The notes beneath the pieces were generated by a model that was not told the DNA's origin, searched no databases, and saw only the letters and a list, made by a program, of their open reading frames with translations. Below are positions 8,374-17,051 of a stretch of 64,000 nt of DNA, one piece after another; the first letter of the stretch is position 1, and the number at the start of each line of letters is the position of its first letter. Source of the stretch: Ruegeria discodermiae (lineage in GTDB: Bacteria; Pseudomonadota; Alphaproteobacteria; Rhodobacterales; Rhodobacteraceae); assembly GCF_030758345.1 (NCBI RefSeq), contig NZ_JAVAMO010000008.1, positions 62,001-126,000 on the forward strand, in the 5' to 3' direction. The position numbers and the translations under genes were made by a program.

Positions 8374-9201
8374 ATGTCAGATGAAAGAACCGCCACGCGC
8401 CGCGGGCGTCCACGTACTCAGCTAGGTGAGAGTAAGTCGCTTGCTTCGCCTGTGGTTGCTCTTGATCGGGGTATACGGATCTTGACCATTCTGGCGAATG
8501 AAGGCAGCGCAACACTTGCAGAGATAGCAAAGAGCACGGATATTCCTGCGGCCACAGCCCATCGAATTGTTGCAACGCTTGAAGCGCGTGGCATGGTTTC
8601 TCAGGATCTTGTCAGCGGGAAATGGCGTGTGGGCCCACAGGCATTTCGAATCGGAAGTGCGTTTGAAGAGGGGTCGAATCTGCTTGAGGTTGCCCCGCCT
8701 TTGATGCGCAGACTCTCTAAGGAAACCGGGGAAACGGCCAATCTTGCAGTCGAGCAGGGAAATGAGCTGATTTACCTGATTCAGGTCGAGTCAGAGAATC
8801 CCATACGGGCCTCAATTAAGAACGGAACTTCAGCGTATTTTCACACCTCCGGTGTGGGCAAAGCGATTATGGCCTACATGACCCGATCAAAGCTTGTCGA
8901 TTTACTGGGCACCTTCAGTCTTGTGAGGCAAACAGACAACTCGATTACTGAAGCCGAGAAATTGTTGATTGAGCTGGAAAATATCCATTCACGAGGCTGG
9001 GCCCTGGATGACGAAGAACGTTTTCTTGGGATGCGGTGCATTGCAGCTCCTGTTTTTGACAGCTTGGGAAATGTGATTGCCGGTGTCTCAATATCGGGAC
9101 CAATTTCGCGTTTCCCCGACGACAAATTGGAAACGCTCGCCACAGCTGTTCAAAACGCGGCGGCGTCAATGTCGGAAAACCTCAAGACATCCCAGGCCTG
9201 A
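8374..9201 (+). CDS. IclR-family transcriptional regulator
   Basis: The 275-residue product has an N-terminal winged helix-turn-helix (about residues 25-85: VVALDRGIRILTILANEGSATLAEIAKSTDIPAATAHRIVATLE) and a C-terminal IclR effector domain with SAYFHTSGVGKAIMAYM and GWALDDEERFLGMRCIAAPVFD. It should bind a small organic acid and control the divergent TRAP/amidase/dehydrogenase operon. A basic RRGRPR stretch precedes the DNA-binding domain, as in several relatives. The ribosome binding site is weak (AGG at about 11 bp). Confidence 0.92.
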   Translation: MSDERTATRRGRPRTQLGESKSLASPVVALDRGIRILTILANEGSATLAEIAKSTDIPAATAHRIVATLEARGMVSQDLVSGKWRVGPQAFRIGSAFEEGSNLLEVAPPLMRRLSKETGETANLAVEQGNELIYLIQVESENPIRASIKNGTSAYFHTSGVGKAIMAYMTRSKLVDLLGTFSLVRQTDNSITEAEKLLIELENIHSRGWALDDEERFLGMRCIAAPVFDSLGNVIAGVSISGPISRFPDDKLETLATAVQNAAASMSENLKTSQA

Positions 9202-9706
9202 GCCCTGATTTCCGAAGCTAAGTTCTGAGATCTAACGGCATGGCCGAGGCTGGCTCGAATCGGATTCCAGCCCAAGGTCGATTTGACCGGAAAGTTCTGG
9301 GTCAAATCAGAATGCGCCATAAGTGCGCCATGCCAGCTTATGGCAGGAAAAACCCCATTACCCTATGAAACAAAAGCAAAAAACCAGCCTTCGCAACGTT
9401 CTTGAATTCACTGTATACAAAGCGCGAGACGGACAGACAGGCGGTAACGCTTGATCCCGGTATCGTTTGACGCGCTGATCGCGCATGCAATGCGCAACAT
9501 CCAGTTGAGTTCTGAAGACGAAGAGATCCGAGTGGATCAAGCCGAGCGCGCAGAAAAAACACTGCAACCTGTTGTTGCAGCCTTAGCGGGCGACGCCAGC
9601 ATGAATGCTGATAGGTTTCCGCATGGGGTCATGGTCCGGGAATTTCCATGGACTTTCCCGGTATAAATCCATTCCTTGTGACACGTGAATTGACGGTCGC
9701 AAGGGT
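9202..9706. other. 505-bp intergenic region with hairpins, a GTATAC site and an unassigned short frame
   Basis: No gene can be named here. A perfect 9-bp inverted repeat GATTTGACC/GGTCAAATC (9280-9308) lies 80 bp after the IclR stop and may end that transcript, though it lacks a T-run. TGTATACA (9412-9419) resembles FadR-type operators and recurs as CGTATACG at 12579. A 71-codon frame at 9451-9666 (TTG start, SFDALIAHAMRNIQLSSEDEEIR, ending HGVMVREF) has a faint look of the N-terminus of an Ldh2-type dehydrogenase but is too short and weak to call. CCGGGAA/TTCCCGG (9636-9661) is another inverted repeat, near the 3' end of the minus-strand regulator gene. Confidence 0.5.
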
Positions 9707-10384
9707 TCACAACTTGCTGAAACGATACTTTTCGAGGATTTCAAGGATCACAGCTTTTGCATGCAACCTGTGACGACGGTGTCGGGCATGCGCAGTTTCA
9801 GGATCTCTGTTTCGAATGGCCTGATACACAGCCCTGTGATCTTCGTTCGATTTCAACGGCAAAGGGCGGACATAGAGCGTTGCGGCACGCGCGCGCGTAA
9901 CCTGATCACTCATCATCTCTACGATCTTTTCGACGCGGGTGTTTCCGCCAAGGCGAACGAGTTCACGATGAAACGTGTCATCCGCTTCAGCCCAGCTTTC
10001 CAGATCTTCCGATTCAATCGCGTTGTCCATACGGTCGATGGATTGGGCAAGAGGCACCAGCTTGTCATCGCCGTAACCTGCTTCGGCTGCTTTCTGCGCC
10101 GCGAGGCTTTCGAGTTCGGTCAGTATGTCGTAGATCTCGCACATATCATCCGGCGAAACCGGCAGGATGCGAACGCCTTTGCGCGGGCGCATTTCAAGCA
10201 AACCCTTACTTTCAAGCATCAAGGCTGCTTCTCGAACCGGGGTCCGGGACATGCCAAGATGTTCGGCAAGTTCCGATTCCAGATGATCGGTCCCCGCGGC
10301 CAGCTGCCCCGACAATATCATGCCGCGCAGATCGTGAACTGCACGTTGGGTATTTGACAGGACCTTCTCGTTTTTGGGCTTCAT
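9707..10384 (-). CDS. GntR-family (FadR subfamily, FCD domain) regulator
   Basis: The product is 225 residues. The winged HTH covers about residues 10-75 (SELAEHLGMSRTPVREAALMLESKGLLEMRPRKGVRI). The FCD effector domain follows, with the metal/ligand residues Asp135, His139 (DDTFHREL), His183 (EDHRAVYQAI) and His205. It is ATGA-coupled to the Gfo/Idh oxidoreductase upstream, so it is made with the sugar-acid genes it likely controls. GTATAC palindromes at 9412 and 12579 are the best candidate operators. Confidence 0.92.
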   Translation of the reverse strand: MKPKNEKVLSNTQRAVHDLRGMILSGQLAAGTDHLESELAEHLGMSRTPVREAALMLESKGLLEMRPRKGVRILPVSPDDMCEIYDILTELESLAAQKAAEAGYGDDKLVPLAQSIDRMDNAIESEDLESWAEADDTFHRELVRLGGNTRVEKIVEMMSDQVTRARAATLYVRPLPLKSNEDHRAVYQAIRNRDPETAHARHRRHRLHAKAVILEILEKYRFSKL

Positions 10385-11412
10385 TTTTTGTCCAGCATGA
10401 TCTTCTTTCCCGCCTCGTTCGACGCATAGACGGCTTTTTCGGTTCGAAGGACCTCAAGATACTCCTGAGCGACGTTTTCGATTGGCGTCCCTGACAGGAA
10501 ACCCGAAATCACGTGACTTTGCAAAGCGTGAACGCAATCTCCACCAAACCCATCCCATGTATCTGCTGGTCGGACCACCTGAATCTCCTGTTGTCCGAAA
10601 GCACGTAGGCTCACAGAACCGTCGCCCGCAAGGGTCAGTGTCCCTTCTGTTCCTTCAATCAATGCCTCTCCCATTGTACGTCGCAGATTGTCGGCTGCAT
10701 GGTCCAAACACCTGTTTCCATCGATCAGCGTCGACATGCCGTTTTCATAGTTCAACAAGACATGTCCGGCATCTTCACCGGCGATGACGGGGTTGATCTT
10801 TCGCAGATCTGCATAGACCGAGCTTGGCGCGCCAAACATAAACCGAAACGTATCGATGTAGTGAACGCCAGTTTCGTGCACCAGCAGCTTTGGCATCTTC
10901 TGAAAATAGGGTTGCCGGTCCAGATAAGCATTTGGCCCCTGGCCGTCGCCGGGCCGGAGACGAAAGGTTGCCTGCAACGGAGTGCCGATCCCACCGCGGT
11001 CCAGAACCGACTTAATCGCGCGAAACCACGGCTGAAACCGGAAGTTCTCGTGAATGATTATCGTCGCATTTTCGGCGTCTGCCATAGCGATAAGTTCTTC
11101 AGCTTGCTCAAGAGACGGGCAAAAGGGCTTTTGGCAAATTAACCACTTTATCCCATGAGACAGCGCTGTTTTGATCGTCTCCACATGGCCGGTCGGCGGC
11201 AAGATCACATCCAGAATGTCGGGTTCACAGGCGGTGAGCATTTCCGACAAATCCGTATAGGCGGACACACCAGTAGCCTTCGCTTTTTCCAATTCAAGGT
11301 CGCAAGACGCCAAAAGGTCCACGTCAGCCATGCGCGACCAGCTTTCATAGTGGAACTGGCTAAAGTATCCGGCGCCAACACATGCGACCTTTACCTTGCG
11401 CGTGTCAGTCAT
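10381..11412 (-). CDS. Gfo/Idh/MocA-family oxidoreductase
   Basis: The protein is 343 residues, with N-terminal Rossmann motif ACVGAGYFSQFH (10-21), the family's catalytic lysine in CQKPF (K95), HENFRFQPWFRA, and the HETGVHYIDTFRFMFG segment in the C-terminal domain that normally carries the catalytic His. Members oxidise or reduce sugars, inositols and sugar acids with NAD(P). It is ATGA-coupled to the IMDH-like gene before it and to the regulator after it. Together with that dehydrogenase it probably prepares the sugar acid for OtnK/OtnC; its exact step is unknown. Confidence 0.9.
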   Translation of the reverse strand: MTDTRKVKVACVGAGYFSQFHYESWSRMADVDLLASCDLELEKAKATGVSAYTDLSEMLTACEPDILDVILPPTGHVETIKTALSHGIKWLICQKPFCPSLEQAEELIAMADAENATIIIHENFRFQPWFRAIKSVLDRGGIGTPLQATFRLRPGDGQGPNAYLDRQPYFQKMPKLLVHETGVHYIDTFRFMFGAPSSVYADLRKINPVIAGEDAGHVLLNYENGMSTLIDGNRCLDHAADNLRRTMGEALIEGTEGTLTLAGDGSVSLRAFGQQEIQVVRPADTWDGFGGDCVHALQSHVISGFLSGTPIENVAQEYLEVLRTEKAVYASNEAGKKIMLDKK

Positions 11413-12500
11413 GCGACCAATACCTCTTGCAGCACAGACGATGCTGCTGCTTCTGTTCCGGCCTCACCTCCCAGGTCACGCGTGAGCGAGTTGCCATCGG
11501 AAATCACTTTCTCGACTGCATTCTGAAGCCTCGATCCATCGCTGATCAGGGCGTCGTTGTCATTACGAGATCCCAACCATTCGAGCATCATGGCAGCAGA
11601 CAGGATCATTGCAAACGGGTTGGCGATGCCTTGGCCTGCGATATCGGGCGCAGACCCGTGGCAAGGCTGAAACACTGCGTGGTTAAGTCCGATATCAGCC
11701 GATGGCGCCAGGCCGAGACCGCCCATCAGACCAGCGCCCAGATCTGAGAGGATGTCGCCAAACATGTTTTCCGTCACAAGGACATCGAATTCCCAGGGTT
11801 TTTGCACCATCCATAGCGCTGTCGCGTCAACATATGCATGGTTCGCCTCAAGCTGAGGATGTTGTTTGGCTTCTGCATCAAACATGTCGCGGAAAAAGGC
11901 AAACGCACGGAAGACGTTGGCCTTGTCGACACAGGTGACATGTCCCTTGCCTTTTCCCTGCTTGCGACGTTCTTCTGCCAGGTCGAATGTGAACTTGAAC
12001 AGTTTTTCAGAAACGTCACGGGTTATCAGCAATGTTTCACGTGCTTCGTTCTCAAGAACTTCACCACAACCTTGTGTATGAAAGAGCCCTTCGGTGCTCT
12101 CACGCACGAGAACAAAGTCGATCTCTTTGCCCGGAGGTAAGGCAAGAGGCGTGGACTGTCCTGCCTGGACCCGCACCGGTCGAACGCCGGCGAATAACCC
12201 GAGTTTCTTTCTCAGATCGATCTGAGGGGATATTTCTGTTCCGTCCTCATACCTGACATCCGGCAAGCCCATTGCCGACAGCAATATGGCATCAGCGCTG
12301 CGTGCAATTTCCATGGACATGTCGGGGAATGAGTCACCTGTTTGAGCATAATGGGCAGCCCCGGCAGGCGCATTTGTGAACGTCAGATCATAGTCCGGGC
12401 TGGCATCCGACATCTGGCGAAGAATCTCAATTGTGGGTGCCATGATCTCTGGGCCGATACCATCACCTTGAAACACAGCGATCTCAAATTTTCCTGTCAT
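11409..12500 (-). CDS. isocitrate/isopropylmalate dehydrogenase-family enzyme (tartrate/malate dehydrogenase type)
   Basis: The 363-residue protein opens [19 protein letters not shown] (GDGIGPE, 12-18) and has the decarboxylating-dehydrogenase residues: Arg pair in [16 protein letters not shown], Arg in VRESTEGLF, Lys in [10 protein letters not shown], and Asp residues in [29 protein letters not shown]. Such enzymes oxidise the 3-hydroxyl of a 2-substituted hydroxy acid using NAD(P) and Mg/Mn. No leucine genes are nearby, so LeuB is unlikely; a tartrate, malate or threonate-like substrate fits the locus. I place the start at the ATG at 12500, since translation further upstream has no family similarity. 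Confidence 0.88.
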   Translation of the reverse strand: MTGKFEIAVFQGDGIGPEIMAPTIEILRQMSDASPDYDLTFTNAPAGAAHYAQTGDSFPDMSMEIARSADAILLSAMGLPDVRYEDGTEISPQIDLRKKLGLFAGVRPVRVQAGQSTPLALPPGKEIDFVLVRESTEGLFHTQGCGEVLENEARETLLITRDVSEKLFKFTFDLAEERRKQGKGKGHVTCVDKANVFRAFAFFRDMFDAEAKQHPQLEANHAYVDATALWMVQKPWEFDVLVTENMFGDILSDLGAGLMGGLGLAPSADIGLNHAVFQPCHGSAPDIAGQGIANPFAMILSAAMMLEWLGSRNDNDALISDGSRLQNAVEKVISDGNSLTRDLGGEAGTEAAASSVLQEVLVA

Positions 12501-12559
12501 CCTGATGTCATGTCCTTTTCGCTCGCTTGGCAATTTGGCGGTAAACGCAAACCGACGCG

Positions 12560-12586
12560 TTGACAATGCTGAATTTAACGTATACG
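12560..12586 (+). promoter_or_regulatory. promoter with overlapping GTATAC operator upstream of tctC
   Basis: TTGACA (12560-12565) is a consensus -35 element. The palindrome CGTATACG (12579-12586) sits where the -10 should be (TATACG after 15 bp, TACGAA after 17). A FadR-type regulator bound here would block polymerase. The site lies between the divergent IMDH-like gene (start 12500) and tctC (start 12633) and could serve both. Confidence 0.5.
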
Positions 12587-12632
12587 AAATAAAATGCAAC
12601 AAAAAGCACATTGTGATTTCTTGGGAGGAACT

Positions 12633-13643
12633 ATGATGAAATCTGGATTTGCAAAGCTGATCGTCTCTGCTTTGCTTGCAGCGGGCGTAAGCAGTACCGC
12701 AGGCGCGCAGGACTACCCCTTTCGCGATATCACCACAGCAGTTGTTTGGGGGGCCGGCGGCGGCACCGACACGATCAACCGTATGATCATGGCCGAGATG
12801 GAAAAGCATCTGCCAGTGTCGATCAACGTGATCAATCAGACAGGTGGTGTCGCCGGATCGAACGGCATGGTTTACGTCATGAACCAACCCAACGACGGCT
12901 ACACTCTGGTTGGCTTGTCGGAATCCAATGTCACTGCTGCGGTGCAGGGTGGCTGGGATCAGAAGTTTGATTTCTGGTATCCCTTCATCGTTGGCGGTTC
13001 ACCCGACCTGATTTCTGTGCCCGCTGACAGCCCTTACAATTCGTTGCAGGATCTGGTCGATGCTGCAAAGGCGGCGCCCGGTACCATCCCCGCGGCTGCA
13101 TCCGGGGCAGGATCCATCCACCACCTGAACCTGCTGGCCATCGAAAAAGGCTCGGGCGCAGAGTTCAAATTTGTGCCGTACAAAGGCTCGGCACCTGGAC
13201 AGGAAGCAGCCATCGCAGGCGAAGTTGCGCTTGTTGTGACATCTCTGGCCGAGCAGGCACCGTTGATCGAAGGCGGGCAGCTAAAGCCCCTGGCGATGCT
13301 GACACCCGAAGATGCGCAGATCGCCGGAACGACGGTCCCATCCGCATTTGGTATCTATGATGGTTTGGACCAGTATCTGCCCCTTAAGCAGGCAATCGGG
13401 TTTGCGGTACACAACTCGGCCGGAGACGATGTCAAAGCCGCTCTTGGAGCAGCGTTTGAAAAAGCGATTGCATCTGACACGGTGGCGGAATGGGCTGCGG
13501 CGAACAACTATGATGTTGGCGGTCAGTACGGCCCCGAAGCACAAGAGCTGTTTTCCAACCTCGAAGCGACCTTCGCCTATACACTGCAGGATCTAGGCGC
13601 AACTACGGTTGATCCCGCGTCGCTGGGGATCGAAAAGCCCTAA
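12633..13643 (+). CDS. tctC: tripartite tricarboxylate transporter substrate-binding protein (TctC/Bug family)
   Basis: The start at 12633 (ATGATG, GGGAGGAA just upstream) gives 336 residues. A Sec signal peptide is present, with AGA-Q cleavage near residue 26. The mature protein has the Bug-family pattern: AVVWGAGGGTDTINRM, INQTGGVAGSNGMVYVM, GAGSIHHLNLLAIEKG and PYKGSAPGQEAAIAGEV. It binds a carboxylic acid in the periplasm and delivers it to TctA/TctB. A strong hairpin separates it from tctB. Context suggests a tetronate or related sugar acid. Confidence 0.93.
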   Translation: MMKSGFAKLIVSALLAAGVSSTAGAQDYPFRDITTAVVWGAGGGTDTINRMIMAEMEKHLPVSINVINQTGGVAGSNGMVYVMNQPNDGYTLVGLSESNVTAAVQGGWDQKFDFWYPFIVGGSPDLISVPADSPYNSLQDLVDAAKAAPGTIPAAASGAGSIHHLNLLAIEKGSGAEFKFVPYKGSAPGQEAAIAGEVALVVTSLAEQAPLIEGGQLKPLAMLTPEDAQIAGTTVPSAFGIYDGLDQYLPLKQAIGFAVHNSAGDDVKAALGAAFEKAIASDTVAEWAAANNYDVGGQYGPEAQELFSNLEATFAYTLQDLGATTVDPASLGIEKP

Positions 13644-13662
13644 ACTGATACCATGGGTCTGG

Positions 13663-13686
13663 AAAGGGCGCTGACCTGCGCCCTTT
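13663..13686 (+). other. hairpin between tctC and tctB
   Basis: A perfect 9-bp stem AAAGGGCGC/GCGCCCTTT with a 6-nt loop lies 20 bp after the tctC stop and is followed by CTTG. It sits 18 bp before the tctB start. It could partly terminate or stabilise the tctC mRNA so that the binding protein outnumbers the membrane subunits. Confidence 0.65.
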
Positions 13687-13704
13687 CTTGCTGGAGGCAG
13701 GCAA

Positions 13705-14454
13705 ATGGAAAAGCCCGATGACGTACTGGTGTTGCGCGCACGCGATTTCTGGGCATCGTTGACGCTGATCGTACTCTCGATTTTCTTTCTTTGGAAAACC
13801 TCGTCTATCCCACTATGGGGAGGGAACAGAGCAGGCGTCAGCGGCACAGACTGGTACAATTCCGCGGCGATTGTTCCACTCTTTATCTTCACAGCCATAC
13901 TCGTATTGGCCTTTGTTTTGTTGATCGTTTCGATCCGCTCGGGTGGTGCACAACATGCTGTGACCTCTGTTGGTCTTGGCTGGGACAAGGCTGAGGCGCT
14001 TCGCGTTTCAACGATCAGCCTGATGTTGTTGGCTTATGTTGTCGGCTTAGTGCCCCGTGTTGATTTCATTCTGTGTTCCGGACTGCTGATAACTGGCCTC
14101 AGCTTTGGTTTTTTTGGCGGACACGCGTGGCGCGCATCTGTTGCTTGCATGTTCTTGGTGGCGGCCGGGGTTTTTGCTTTCGTCAGTTATCCTGCGCAAG
14201 CGGATTGGAACAACCATGCGGATGACTGGGTCACGCTGTTTCTCTGGATCGGTTTGACCGTACTTTTGCTTGTGAAAGGCGCAAACGACAAGGTGCTACG
14301 GGTTGTGCCATTGATCGCAATCCTCGCGCCTCTCATCCTGGTCTGTGCCATGGCCTTCGGATTTCGTCAGAACTTGCCCGCGCGCGGGGGACTGATTTTT
14401 AAGCAGATCGAATACCACTACTACGTGACGCTTAGGCCTCTTTGGAAAGAATAG
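13705..14454 (+). CDS. tctB: tripartite tricarboxylate transporter small membrane protein (TctB)
   Basis: The 249-residue protein has membrane segments at about residues 12-30, 54-75, 100-120 and further C-terminal pairs. That is more than the four helices of typical ~150-residue TctB proteins, so it belongs to the longer variety. GAGG precedes the ATG, and tctA follows after 4 bp. It is the structural partner of the large subunit. Confidence 0.85.
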   Translation: MEKPDDVLVLRARDFWASLTLIVLSIFFLWKTSSIPLWGGNRAGVSGTDWYNSAAIVPLFIFTAILVLAFVLLIVSIRSGGAQHAVTSVGLGWDKAEALRVSTISLMLLAYVVGLVPRVDFILCSGLLITGLSFGFFGGHAWRASVACMFLVAAGVFAFVSYPAQADWNNHADDWVTLFLWIGLTVLLLVKGANDKVLRVVPLIAILAPLILVCAMAFGFRQNLPARGGLIFKQIEYHYYVTLRPLWKE

Positions 14455-14458
14455 CCGA

Positions 14459-15970
14459 ATGGACTTCATCTTTACCCAACTTGCTGGGTTCGGAGCGGCA
14501 TTTGTGGCTTTGGTCGGGGATCCTCTGACCTATGTCTATCTGATCGTTTCGGTTTTTCTTGGCATCACATTCGGTGCATTGCCGGGCCTTACGGCCACGC
14601 TGGCGGTAACGATCCTTACTGGTTTCTTCGGCAATAAAATTCCGCTCGATTATTCACTGATTGCGTTGCTGGGTGCCTATGTCGGGGCGATTTACGGCGG
14701 CTCGTACCCTTCGATCTTGTTGAATATTCCCGGCACGGCGGCCAGTGCCGCCACCGCGATGGATGGCTATCCGCTTGCGAAGGCCGGACGTGGCGGCGAA
14801 GCATTGGGGCTGACAACAACGGCAAGTTTCATCGGCACTGTGATTGGCACATTCACATTGCTGATTTTTGTTTGGGTTCTGTTGTTGGTCTCAAAAAACA
14901 TTGCCAGTCCGGAAAAGGCATTGCTTGCTCTTTTCGGGATTCTGCTCTCGGGCACATTGATGAGCGAAGATCTGGTTATCAAAGGCTGGATCGCGGGTCT
15001 GATCGGGCTTGCAATGTCGATGGTCGGACTGGATCCCTTGCTGTCCGAGCCTCGCTATACCTTTGGATGGTCATATTTGCTAAGCGGTTTTCAGGTTGTG
15101 CCGGTACTGATGGGGGCATTTGCAGTACCGCAAATTATTGACGGGTTACGGCATGTCCAGGCTGGTAAGGTACTTGCTCTGAAAGGGCGCATCCTGCCGA
15201 ACCTCAAATCCATTCGGCGCTATTTACCCACTATTGGGCGGTCCGGGGTAATAGGAACAGGCGTCGGAGCGCTGCCGGGTGTTGGTGAAGACGTCGCCGG
15301 TTGGGTCAGCTATGGGGTTGGGAAAACGGTATCTTCCGAGGGTGATAAGTTTGGGCGTGGTTCGTTCGAAGGCCTGCTCTGCTCTGAAACCGCAAACAAC
15401 GCCTGCATCGGAGGCGCGCTTATCCCGTTGCTGGTGCTGGGCATTCCCGGTTCACCACCCGCCGCTGCCCTTATGGGCGCATTTAAGATCAACAATGTCA
15501 TTCCTGGCCCCACGATTGATCCCGAGATCATTTTGCGTGTGGTCGCCATACTGGTGATGGCTTCTTTGACCATGTTCTTGATGGGGCTTTTTACCGCTCG
15601 CGTCTTTGTCAAAATTCTGGCTATCCCGCAGACGATATTTTTGCCGGTGGTCATGGTTCTGACAACGATTGGCTCTTTCAGCGTAGGAGGCGGCATAAAC
15701 GACCTCTATCTTATGTTGGGTGTCGGGGCCGTTGCGTATTTTATGAACCTGATGAAATACCCGATCGCACCGCTTGTGATCGGAGTAATCCTGGGAAGCC
15801 TTTTTGACGAGACGTTTCGACGTTCCCTGTTTTTATCAGATGGGGATCTGTCTGTCTTCTTTTCACGCCCCGGAGCAGCCATCTTGCTGTTGCTTAATCT
15901 TGGCTTGATCCTGAGCCAGCTTCCCTTTGTGAAACGCGCCTTCCTGCGCATGAAAGGACGAACCGCCTGA
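14459..15970 (+). CDS. tctA: tripartite tricarboxylate transporter large membrane protein (TctA)
   Basis: The product has 503 residues and about 11-12 membrane helices. The TctA hallmark loops are present: GITFGALPGLTATLAVTIL near residue 40, YGGSYPSILLNIPGTAASAATAMDGYP near residues 80-105, GALPGVGEDVAGWVSYG, and ALIPLLVLGIPGSPPAAALMG. It is the sodium-dependent translocating subunit. Its TGA overlaps the ATG of the next gene by one base, so the transporter and the hydrolase/kinase genes are co-translated. Confidence 0.95.
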   Translation: MDFIFTQLAGFGAAFVALVGDPLTYVYLIVSVFLGITFGALPGLTATLAVTILTGFFGNKIPLDYSLIALLGAYVGAIYGGSYPSILLNIPGTAASAATAMDGYPLAKAGRGGEALGLTTTASFIGTVIGTFTLLIFVWVLLLVSKNIASPEKALLALFGILLSGTLMSEDLVIKGWIAGLIGLAMSMVGLDPLLSEPRYTFGWSYLLSGFQVVPVLMGAFAVPQIIDGLRHVQAGKVLALKGRILPNLKSIRRYLPTIGRSGVIGTGVGALPGVGEDVAGWVSYGVGKTVSSEGDKFGRGSFEGLLCSETANNACIGGALIPLLVLGIPGSPPAAALMGAFKINNVIPGPTIDPEIILRVVAILVMASLTMFLMGLFTARVFVKILAIPQTIFLPVVMVLTTIGSFSVGGGINDLYLMLGVGAVAYFMNLMKYPIAPLVIGVILGSLFDETFRRSLFLSDGDLSVFFSRPGAAILLLLNLGLILSQLPFVKRAFLRMKGRTA

Positions 15971-16257
15971 TGTTTGCCGTCACTGTTGTATTCAATTTGA
16001 AGCCGGGTATGCGAGATGCGTTTCTTCCATTAATGACGAAAAACGCAGCGGCCTCGCGGCGTGAAGAAAGCGGCTGCCAGCAGTTTGATGTCTGCGTTGG
16101 CGGCGACCCCGAGACCATATTTCTATACGAGGTTTATGATGACAGAGCGGCCTTCGATGCACATCTTGAAACGGCGCATTTCAAGTCATTTAACAAGGCG
16201 ACGTCAGAAATGATCGCGGACAAGGTTGTGCATTTTTTTACCGGGGTCATCAGATGA
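15970..16257 (+). CDS. antibiotic biosynthesis monooxygenase (ABM)-fold protein
   Basis: This 95-residue protein has the ferredoxin-like ABM pattern of YgiN-type proteins: FAVTVVFNLKPGMRDAFLPLMTKNA, SRREESGCQQFDVCVGGDPETIFLYEVYDDRAAFDAHLETAHFKSF. Such proteins act on quinols or bind small metabolites, and many are uncharacterised. It is coupled to tctA (1-bp overlap) and to the lactonase-like gene (ATGA), so it belongs to the sugar-acid operon. Its role there is not obvious. Confidence 0.85.
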   Translation: MFAVTVVFNLKPGMRDAFLPLMTKNAAASRREESGCQQFDVCVGGDPETIFLYEVYDDRAAFDAHLETAHFKSFNKATSEMIADKVVHFFTGVIR

Positions 16258-17051
16258 GTGAATGGGAAATCCACGCCGTCAAATATGCTGATCGCAATGC
16301 GCGCACGCGCGCCGACAGTTTCATCATAGATGACAACCACGATGCCCCACACGCAATGGACTATTTTATCTGGGTCCTTATCAGAGGCGGCGATGTGCTG
16401 CTTGTCGATACCGGATATGACACTGAGGAGGGAACCGCGCGTGGCCGTCCCATCGCAATGGACCCGCGCCAGGCGCTTCGACCGCTCAACATTACGCCAG
16501 AATCTGTGGATCAGATCATAGTGACCCATCTGCATTATGATCATGCGGGCGGGCTACATCTGTTTCCTAATGCTAAACTGCATATGCAGACTGCGGAGAT
16601 GGCTTTTGCTACAGGTCCTTGCATGTGTCAGGACCACTTGCGCGCGCCTTTCACGGCTGGACATGTCTGCGAAGCGGTGCAGCGTCTTTATTCTGGCAAA
16701 GTGGTCTTTCATGACGGGGATGCTGAAATCGCGGATGGTGTTTCGGTTCACTGCATCGGTGGCCATTCGCGCGGTCTACAGTGTGTTCGAGTCCGAACCA
16801 AGGCAGGATGGATGGTTCTGGCTTCTGACGCGTCACATTACTACGAGAACTTTATGGCCCGAAAAGCGTTTCCCATCGTTGTCGATTTACAGAACATGAT
16901 GGACGGTTTTGAAAGGCTTGAGGTCCTGGCTTCGCATCCGCGGCTGATCGTGCCCGGACATGACCCGCTGGTGCGCGAAATTTTCCCAGCGGGTGTCGCT
17001 CCGCACATCAATCGTCTGGATGCAGGTCCGACGGCGGAGGTCATACTATGA
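16254..17051 (+). CDS. metallo-beta-lactamase-fold hydrolase, N-acyl homoserine lactonase-like
   Basis: The 265-residue protein carries the dinuclear zinc motif HLHYDH (THLHYDHAGG, about residues 87-95), a later His in GGHSRGLQ, Asp in LASDASHYY and His in VPGHDP. The layout, with an N-terminal DNHDAPHAMDYFIWVLI segment and no signal peptide, is that of AttM/AiiA-type lactonases. In this operon it may open a sugar-acid lactone such as threono- or erythronolactone rather than a quorum signal. It is ATGA-coupled on both sides, to the ABM protein and to otnK. Confidence 0.87.
   Translation: MSEWEIHAVKYADRNARTRADSFIIDDNHDAPHAMDYFIWVLIRGGDVLLVDTGYDTEEGTARGRPIAMDPRQALRPLNITPESVDQIIVTHLHYDHAGGLHLFPNAKLHMQTAEMAFATGPCMCQDHLRAPFTAGHVCEAVQRLYSGKVVFHDGDAEIADGVSVHCIGGHSRGLQCVRVRTKAGWMVLASDASHYYENFMARKAFPIVVDLQNMMDGFERLEVLASHPRLIVPGHDPLVREIFPAGVAPHINRLDAGPTAEVIL

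Noticed and set aside
9451-9666. 71-codon frame with a faint Ldh2-like N-terminus
   Set aside because: Too short, TTG start without a ribosome site, and no continuation of similarity in other frames.
16254-17051. Calling the hydrolase a quorum-quenching AHL lactonase
   Set aside because: The fold fits, but the operon is a sugar-acid pathway; no quorum genes are near, so the substrate is left open.
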